This document shows, piece after piece, positions 57,638 through 64,000 of a stretch of DNA of 64,000 bases; position 1 is the first letter of the stretch, and the number at the start of each line of letters is the position of its first letter. This DNA is from Ryuthela nishihirai. Its lineage: Eukaryota; Arthropoda; Arachnida; Araneae; Heptathelidae. The translations under genes were made by a program, and so were the position numbers. The stretch spans positions 22,221,801 through 22,285,800 of the forward strand of contig JAWZYU010000019.1 of the NCBI GenBank assembly GCA_038380435.1, read 5' to 3'. Below the pieces are notes generated by a model. The model had not been told where the DNA came from. It saw nothing but the letters and a program-made list of their open reading frames with translations, and ran no database searches.

Positions 57638-58183
57638 TTGAAAAATAAACAAGGTAATATTATAGAAGGTGAGGATTCTGTCATGGCTAGGTGGGCTGAG
57701 CATTTTAGTGATATTCTAAACAATGCGGTTAGTTCTATTCCCTTTGTTTGCAATGATGATAGATGCATTGGTGGCTTTAATGTTGGCCCTATAACACAAT
57801 CTGAAGTTATTTTGGCTGTTTCTAAACTTAAACTTCATAAATCCCCAGGGGTAGATGAAATTAATACAGAAATGCTTAGAGCTGGAAATGTTTCGGTTAC
57901 CACTTGGATGACTGAAATTCTGAATATCTTTTATGATAAAGGCATGGTTCCTAAGGATTTTACTAGAGCTATTGTTATCCCTATTTTCAAAAAAGGTGAT
58001 CGCAGTCCTTGTGATAACTATAGGGGTATTAGCCTTCTCTCTGTTCCAGGTAAAGTTCTTTCCATGATTGTGCTTAATAGAATTAAGAATCTGGTTGACA
58101 GTCAATTGCGTGATGAGCAATGTGGATTCAGAAGTGGTAGGGGATGTGTGGATGAGATATTTTCAATTAGGCAGATTCTTTAG
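57638..58183 (+). pseudogene. RTE-like reverse transcriptase, N-terminal part
   Basis: KLKLHKSPGVDEINTEML, RAIVIPIFKKGDRSPCDNYR then GISLLSVPGKVLS, and EQCGFRSGRGCVDEIFSI. It stops at a TAG (58181-58183); the motif A segment VDFKKAFDSVDRHNLW follows in the same frame before a second stop near 58282. Confidence 0.83.
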
Positions 58184-58315
58184 AAATGTTTAGAGTTTCA
58201 GAAACCTTTGGTTGCTAGCTTTGTTGATTTCAAAAAGGCTTTCGACTCTGTTGATCGTCATAATTTGTGGTTGATTGTGAGATAATATGGTATACCTGAC
58301 AAGTTAGTTAACATA

Positions 58316-59289
58316 ATGAAAGCTCTCTATAATAACACTGAGTCGTGTGTGAGAGTTGGTAAGTCTTGTAGCAATTGGTTTAGCATTACTTCTGGTGTTC
58401 GACAAGGGTGCATTTCGTCTCCTTTTCTCTTTAGTTTGGTTATTGATTATGTTATGCGAAATTCACTTCAAGGGAAAGATTTTGGCGTTAAATGGACTGG
58501 AGATACGAAAATTTCTGATTTGGATTATGCTGATGATTTAGCCCTTTTGGCAAATGATGTTGATGAGATGAACTCTTTCATTCGAGCTGTTGATGAGACT
58601 GGTAGTAGATTAGGTTTGGTTATAAACAGAGAGAAAACTAAAGTGATGAAAATTGGTCAGACAGGCTGTGATTCAGTTAATCTGAATGGTTGCAGTCTTG
58701 AGCAGGTGTCACAGTTTAATTATCTTGGGTATTATGTAACAGATAATGGTGATGTGCGACATGAGATTAACAAACAAATAGGGATTGCTGCTGGGACTTT
58801 TAAGAATCTATGGAGAGTGTGGAGAAATAGGCGTATACACCTAAAGACTAAAATTAGACTGTATAATAGTTTGGTTCTTTCTAGGGTTAGTTATGGTAGT
58901 GAAACGTGGACCCTTTGTAAACAAGATAACAGGAAACTAGATATGCTTTTGATTCCAGATGCTTACGCAGTATTTTGGGCATTAGGTGGTTCAACTTTGT
59001 AACTAATGATGAGGTTAGGCAAAGGAGTTTGCAACCTCCTTTAAGCAGCATATTGTGCAGAGAGAGACTCCGTTGGTTTGGCCATGTTGCCCGTATGAAT
59101 AATTATAGATTGGCGAATATGATTATGAACAGTGTGCCCAAAGGCCTCAGAAAGAAGGGGAGACCTAGGATGCGGTGGGCAGACAATGTCAAACAGGACC
59201 TTGTTAGAATTGGTGTGCAGTGGCCAGATGCAGTAGATGTAGCTCAGGATAGACTTGCTTGTAGAACTAAATTGCACGGTCTGGTTTGA
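58316..59289 (+). pseudogene. RTE-like reverse transcriptase, C-terminal part
   Basis: MKALYNNTESCVRVGKSC, SGVRQGCISSPFLFSLVIDY (motif B), DLDYADDLALLAND (catalytic pair near 58525-58550), INREKTKVMKIG, QFNYLGYYVTD, RVWRNRRIHLKTK. A frameshift near 58940 moves the end (RLRWFGHVARMNNYRLANMI, KKGRPRMRWADNVKQDLVR) to the frame running to 59289. Confidence 0.83.
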
Positions 59290-59335
59290 CCTCCGTAGCC
59301 CATGGCTGCTTTAAGATGATGATGATGATGATGAA

Positions 59336-59578
59336 TAAATTTTGATTTCTGAAAACATTCACCTGCAATCTATCAAAAATAACCTTACCAATTCCTAAAC
59401 AAACTAAATAACTATGCGCTAAATGACTTCCATCTGAGGTTTTAGTCATCACGTTCTGCAAAACTGCAGCTAAGTATACTGGTTTCCCAGAACCAATTCT
59501 TTTCAGACGTTGATCACCGCGCACAAGACGATGAATTCTTCTTTTTCTTACTCGTTCGTTCACTAACAAGATCCACAC
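59336..59578 (-). pseudogene. Histone H2A-like reading frame
   Basis: Minus-strand frame starting with ATG at 59578. Residues 11-31 (RVRKRRIHRLVRGDQRLKRI) and PVYLAAVLQNVMTKT resemble the alpha1-L1-alpha2 part of the H2A histone fold (R-HRLLR, RVGAGAPVYLAAVLEYL in the family). The following residues (KVIFDRLQVNVFRNQNL) can be aligned loosely with the H2A alpha3 region, but when the RTE insertion is removed the same frame runs into LINE coding sequence (LIRQAKLTYF). So the C-terminal part may be LINE instead. Diverged from any canonical H2A; best read as a decayed fragment. Confidence 0.5.
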
Positions 59579-60106
59579 TAATAAACTTATTTAACCTCCC
59601 ATGCACAGACCAAATAAAAGCATTTCTTCTTCATATTATAGTGCACAGACTAAAACAAACTACGTTTTCCTTCACACAAATTCTTTTTAATTACAACTCT
59701 CTTATTCTTTATTTTCTAAGTTAAATTCGTTCGAAGTGGTTAGTGACGTATTTCTCACGCTGAAGTAAACGCGAGTGTCAAAATGATACATCACGGTTTT
59801 ATTATTGCTCGTTCATCTGTCCTAACAATGTGATATCTAATTGTTCTAATCTAAATGTTCCGCAATTCAAAAAAAGCATTACACAGATACATTACATATA
59901 GAGGTCCTGTATAGTTAGAGGCTGGTCATCTCGGTGATTCACTGCCATTGGTGATTAAGTCACGTGGTTTATGGGCGCCATGTTTTGTCGTACCGTGAGA
60001 CGAATGTCTATGAGTTTGTGTGTGTAACAAGTTAAAACCCCCTCAGTTGTTATAGTTTTATACATTTCTACCACTTTTTTTGTCTATAAAAGCTGTCATA
60101 TTATAT
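59579..60106. other. No gene seen
   Basis: Non-coding. A gggcgccatgttttgtcg stretch at 59974-59992 resembles a promoter-type motif, without other support. Confidence 0.4.
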
Positions 60107-60650
60107 TGTTACGACAGAAGGAATCTGGGATCCGAAAGCAAAAAGTATCAGCCAACGAATAAGAACTTTGGGAGAATTTGAAGAAGAACAGGGGAGCGTG
60201 TAACGATCATGTGTGTAACGATCGAGAGTTCGAAAATGGACGGTTAGCTGTTCTGAGACAGTGCGCGTTAAGTATAAAGAATTAGCTTTATGTGATGTGT
60301 ACGCGGGAAGTATAAATGTGGTATCTTTTATGTGAAGTGTACGCGGACGGTCGTATGGTTCTGCTAGTGTGAATTAGCGAACTAGCACAGGATGATTTTG
60401 TTTGTGTATGAAGATGATCAAACTACATGGTAATCAAGTAAAAAGGTAATATTTAGTGGAATAGACAGAGCTAATGTTGTGTGCTCTGCGCAGGAAGGTT
60501 GATACTTGTGTATGAATAATAGTTGATTTGTTTATAAGATACTTCATCCATATTTTCTTTGTAACAATTTACCTTGTATTGAATTTGGTTTTAAAATATA
60601 GTTTTTTAATACTCACGCTCAGTGGCTATCCATTTTTGTAATCCGCAACA
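60107..60650 (+). repeat. Probable 5' LTR
   Basis: Proposed bounds are tgttacgacagaagg (60107) to atccgcaaca (60650), giving TG...CA ends. It is followed at once by tttggtgtcataagtggga, the usual position of a primer-binding site in Gypsy elements of this type. TATA-like agtataaa words occur at about 60272 and 60309. The 3' LTR is outside, so the ends cannot be verified. Confidence 0.5.
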
Positions 60651-60681
60651 TTTGGTGTCATAAGTGGGATAAAGTTATTGA

Positions 60682-60984
60682 ATGCCGTTAACTAGAAGAA
60701 TGGATGAATTAGTAAAGTTGATGACTGATATTAAAGGTGAAATTGCAGCCCAAAGCAATAAAATAGGTGACCTGGCCGCACAAAATAATGAGTTGAGAAC
60801 TGAGATAGTTTCTCAAAAAGATGACTTGAACGCCGAAATGGCCGCACAAAATAATGAGTTGAGAACTGAGATAGATACTCAAAAAGATGATTTGAAAGCC
60901 GAAATAGCCGTACAAAATACTGAGATGAGAGCTGAAGTGGCTTCTCAAATTGATAAGATTTCTGTAAGTGTAAGGACATTATGA
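60682..60984 (+). pseudogene. Gypsy gag, N-terminal coiled-coil part
   Basis: A 100-codon frame from ATG 60682, shortly after the primer-binding region. It is mostly a heptad-rich coiled coil made of a 22-residue unit (66 bp) repeated about 2.7 times, starting at 60775, 60841 and 60907 (AAQNNELRTEI, QKDDL-AE). A frameshift near 60975 ends it; the coil continues in the next frame. Confidence 0.75.
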
Positions 60985-61943
60985 CCGAACTAAATAGTGT
61001 AAAAGATGATCTTGATAGTGTTAAGTTAGATTATAAACATGAAATTGAAATTGTAAAAACTGATTGGGAAACCCAATTTCAGATTTTGAGAAATGAAATG
61101 ATACCTTCTGCTTGTGATAATAGTAAATCTAGTGAAAATAATGTTATTACACATATCGCTAGAAATATAACTAAACTTTCTACATATGATGGTAAATCAT
61201 CTTGGACAGTATTTAAAACAAAATTTGAAGTTATCGCTAGAGCCAATGAGTGGAATGAATTCCAAAAGGCCAGTTTTCTTGCAGCTTCCTTAAGAAATTC
61301 TGCTGCGGAAGTTTTGCAGTCTGTTCCAAAAGAAAAACGACTTGATTATCAAAGTCTAGTTTCTGCATTAGAACTAAGGTTTGGTGATAGATATTTAAAA
61401 CAATATTACGTGACTCAATTCAAACATCGCATGCAGAAAAATGGTGAAACTTTGCAAGAGCTTGCTAGTGATATTGAGCGTCTAGCAAGATTGGCTTATA
61501 GTAACTGTCCACCAGAAATTCAAGATAATTTAGCTCAATTACAATTTATTGATGCTATTGCTGACCCTGACACTCATCAATCTCTGAGGATGTTAGAAGG
61601 TGAATCCTTAAAGTCAGCTGTGGTACATGCTATGAAATACGAGTGCTCTAGGCTTTCCTCCCGAGCGAACAAACGTACAGTGAGATTTGTGAGTGCAGAA
61701 GAGACTGTAGAAAAGGATAATGAAATGAAAGAACTAACCAAAGCCATCCTATCCGTTTTGAAAGATATAAAAGGTTCTTCTTCAAAAACTACAACAGACC
61801 TTCAGTGTTGGAATTGTGGCAAGTCAGGACACATTCGTACCAACTGCAATAGGAAACGAATGAGGAGTACAAGTCCATCAACTAGACAACAGGATCAGGA
61901 AACAGAAATTAATAAGTCTTGCGGTGCAAAGGCTGGCTGTTGA
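60981..61943 (+). pseudogene. Gypsy gag, capsid and zinc knuckle
   Basis: A 320-codon frame with a short coiled-coil start (NSVKDDLDSVKLDY), a capsid-like region (KSSWTVFKTKFEVIARAN, LRNSAAEVLQSVPKE, LELRFGDRYLKQYY, ETLQELASDIERLARLAY) and one CCHC knuckle CWNCGKSGHIRTNC near residue 276. It packages element RNA into cytoplasmic particles. It ends 20 bases inside the pol frame, suggesting expression of pol by frameshifting. Confidence 0.85.
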
Positions 61944-63393
61944 TTGGTTGGCCCCAGGGGAAGTCGCCCACGTTTCAACATTACATGGTGATAATAATGG
62001 ATTAGTAGCTGATGGAGCCATAAATGGAATACCTTGCCGTATGGTAGTCGACACTGGTGCAAATGTAACTTTACTCAGAACGGATATAATAAAGAAAATG
62101 ATACCTCACCCAAACGTGAATACTACACAGTCTAAAATAAGCCTACAAACAGCCACTGGAGATCGTGCAAAAGTCCATGGCAAAATAGTACTTAACATCC
62201 TAGTTGGTAGCTGTCTGGTACACCACCCTATTTACATCGCTGACATCTACGATGAATGCATATTAGGCCTCGATTTTCTTAAGAAACATGGATTCAACAT
62301 TAGACCCAGTGATAACCTACTCATCTATGAGACAGAAGAGATTCCTCTGCTTAGCCGGACGTCTGATTCTTTATCAAGCGTAACTTCAATATTAGTGACG
62401 GAAGACACAGAGATCCCAGCACAGAGTGAAGTTATAGTCCGTGGACATCGGGCGGAAACTTCTGGGGCCTTCCGATTGGCAGTTACTGATGCCTCTGGTA
62501 AAGGAGCTTTGGCTCATAATATCCTGGTTGCAAGGACTTTAGTCAGAATAGATAAGGAACAGATTCCTATCAGAGTGATGAACTGTAACAAATCCAATAG
62601 AATGTTAAAAAAAGATGAAGAATTAGCAATATGTGAAGCTGTTACCTGTGTAACAAGTATAAATAAAATAGAAGTTACTGATTCAAATCAAAATTATACA
62701 CATATCCCATTTCATCTTACTGAATTATGGAGAGAAACAAGACGAATATTAACTGAAAACCAAGCTGTTAAGGCCGAGAACCTATTAAAAGAATTTTCTG
62801 ACATTTTTTCTCCCACATCAAATGATTATGGCCGTACAAACCTGACAGAACATAAAATCAACACTGGTGATTCTCCTTCAGTCCATCTGCCGGCAAGAAG
62901 GCTTCCATTGGCAAAAAGAGAGGAGACGGAACAACTCATAAAGGACATGGAAGCTCAGGGCATTATAGAACCATCAAAGAGTCCCTGGACATCAGCAGTA
63001 GTTCTTGTCAAGAAAAAGGATGGATCTACACGATTTTGTGTAGATTATCGCAGATTAAATGACGTAACAAAGAAAGACTCCTTCCCTTTACCCAGGATTG
63101 ATGATACTCTAGACACTTTATCTGGGTCAGAATGGTTCTCAACATTAGACTTAAAGAGCGGCTATTGGCAAGTTGGTATACGTCCTGAAGACCGTGAGAA
63201 AACAGCTTTCACTACAGGGAATGGACTTTGGCAGTTTAAGGTGATGCCATTTCGACTTTGTAACGCACCTGCTACATTTGAACGACTAATGGAGTCGGTG
63301 CTCAAAGGTTTGTCTTTGGTGGTCTGTCTGGTTTACTTGGACGACATCATAGTTCTTGGAAGAACATTTGAGAAATCTTCGTCAAGTATTTGA
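61924..63393 (+). pseudogene. Gypsy pol: protease and reverse transcriptase
   Basis: A 489-codon frame in +1 relation to gag; it has no ATG at its beginning, as expected for a frameshift product. Protease: CRMVVDTGANVTLLRTD near residue 40 (catalytic DTG) and CILGLDFLKKHGFNI near 110. RT: LPLAKREETEQLIKDMEAQG near 325, GSTRFCVDYRRLNDVTKKDS near 366, FSTLDLKSGYWQVGI near 404 (motif A Asp), FKVMPFRLCNAPATFERLM near 435 (usually FGLCNAP) and VYLDDIIVLG near 470 (catalytic YLDD). The frame is lost directly after this. Confidence 0.88.
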
Positions 63394-63685
63394 AAAACTT
63401 AAGGCAGCCAAGTTAAAATTGGGACCGACAAAGTGTAAACTGTTCCAGCAAGAAGTTCATTACTTTGGTCATGTGATCACTACATCAGGGATTAAGACTG
63501 ATCCTAGTAAGATAGAAGCTGTAAGAGATTGGCCTCCACCACAAGATGTTCATCAACTTCGTAGTTTTATTGGACTTTGCACCTACTATAGAAGATTTGT
63601 CAAGGGTTTCTCCAACATCGCAAGGCCATTATATCGTCTGACAGAAGAGGGCCAGAGTTTATGTGAACCACTGAATGCGATATAG
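63356..63685 (+). pseudogene. Gypsy pol: RT thumb and connection
   Basis: Continues RT after the frameshift: EEHLRNLRQVFEKLKAAKLK, KCKLFQQEVHYFGHVIT near residue 27, and VHQLRSFIGLCTYYRRFVKG near 65, the standard thumb motifs. It ends near 63685; the next domain is in another frame. Confidence 0.85.
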
Positions 63686-64000
63686 CCTTTCAACAGCTAA
63701 AGAAAACTCTTTCCACCGCACCAGTGCTAGCGTACCCACAAACTGGAAAACAATTCGTAATAGATACTGACGCAAGTAACACAGGAGTTGGTGCTGTACT
63801 TTCACAAGAATAAGACGGACAAGAGAAAGTTATTGCATACTTTAGTAAACCTTTATCCAAACCAGAGCGGAATTATTGTGTAACACGCAAAGAACTGTTA
63901 GCAATAGTAAAAGCAATACAACATTTTCATCATTATCTCTATGGCCAGAAATTCCTTATACGTACTGATCATGCTGCACTTAGATGGTTATTAAACTTCA
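63686..64000 (+). pseudogene. Gypsy pol: RNase H domain, partial
   Basis: [36 protein letters not shown] (first catalytic Asp, then a TAA stop near 63810), KVIAYFSKPLSKPERNY, TRKELLAIVKAIQHFHHYL (catalytic Glu) and LIRTDHAALRWLLN (second Asp). The window ends here, before the integrase. Confidence 0.83.

Larger units (their letters stand above)
55745..59333 (+). mobile_element. RTE-like LINE, full-length plus copy
   Basis: Same family as the copy at 25437-29428, opposite strand, about 3.59 kb. 5' UTR 55745-56285, endonuclease, RT, and 3' tail of GAT triplets (59315-59333). Flanked by AATAAA on both sides. It contains at least two stops and two frameshifts relative to a continuous protein. 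Confidence 0.87.
60107..64000 (+). mobile_element. Ty3/Gypsy LTR retrotransposon, 5' part
   Basis: Probable 5' LTR, leader, gag, protease, RT and the start of RNase H in the Ty3/Gypsy order, cut off by the right edge. Frameshifts in gag (about 60975) and RT (about 63357), and a stop in RNase H (about 63810), show that it is inactive. Confidence 0.9.

Noticed and set aside
1..64000. CRISPR arrays, bacterial operons, phage or defence systems
   Set aside because: Intron-bearing host exons, LINEs, SINEs and LTR elements show eukaryotic nuclear DNA; no spaced identical repeats of CRISPR type were seen.

Overview
This window is arthropod-like nuclear DNA: AT-rich, intron-bearing, and filled mostly with transposable elements. 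No bacterial or viral gene order is visible. The inference of an arthropod (possibly a chelicerate) rests on the repeat mixture and on a metazoan receptor phosphatase gene; the species cannot be named from the sequence.

The only host gene I can support is the 3' end of a receptor-type protein tyrosine phosphatase on the minus strand. Four exons (49868-49999, 42092-42249, 36781-36916, 32037-32111) have canonical splice sites, compatible phases and a terminal stop. Together they encode the C-terminal half of a membrane-distal D2 domain whose catalytic motifs are degenerate. Its introns (7.6, 5.2 and 4.7 kb) are full of retroelements. Earlier exons must lie beyond the right edge or were not recognised.

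Layout. 1-4744: two Penelope-like elements (PLE, reverse transcriptase plus GIY-YIG endonuclease) head to head, with about 707-bp inverted pseudo-LTR arms that each carry a hammerhead-ribozyme motif. 5-12 kb: Tc1/mariner remnants, a minisatellite-like tandem array, two tRNA-derived SINE families (called A and B here) and a long fold-back element. 12-30 kb: many minus-strand copies of one RTE-like LINE, including a full-length copy (25437-29428) inserted in an older copy with a 10-bp target duplication, plus SINE-B insertions and MITEs. 30-42 kb: a Helitron-like element, a split Tc1-like element, another mariner fragment and a long CR1/L2-like LINE within the phosphatase introns. 42-50 kb: SINEs, an RNase H-bearing LINE 3' end, a TTAA-flanked palindromic element, a tRNA-like sequence. 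50-60 kb: a hAT MITE, a Tc1-like pseudogene with an internal duplication, a Jockey/CR1-like LINE split by a plus-strand RTE copy, and a histone H2A-like reading frame. 60-64 kb: the 5' end of a Ty3/Gypsy LTR retrotransposon (LTR, gag, protease, reverse transcriptase, start of RNase H) running off the window.

The strongest leads are the ribozyme motifs in the inverted PLE arms, the probably catalytically dead phosphatase domain, the H2A-like peptide next to LINE coding sequence, and several perfect or near-perfect palindromes inside interspersed repeats.
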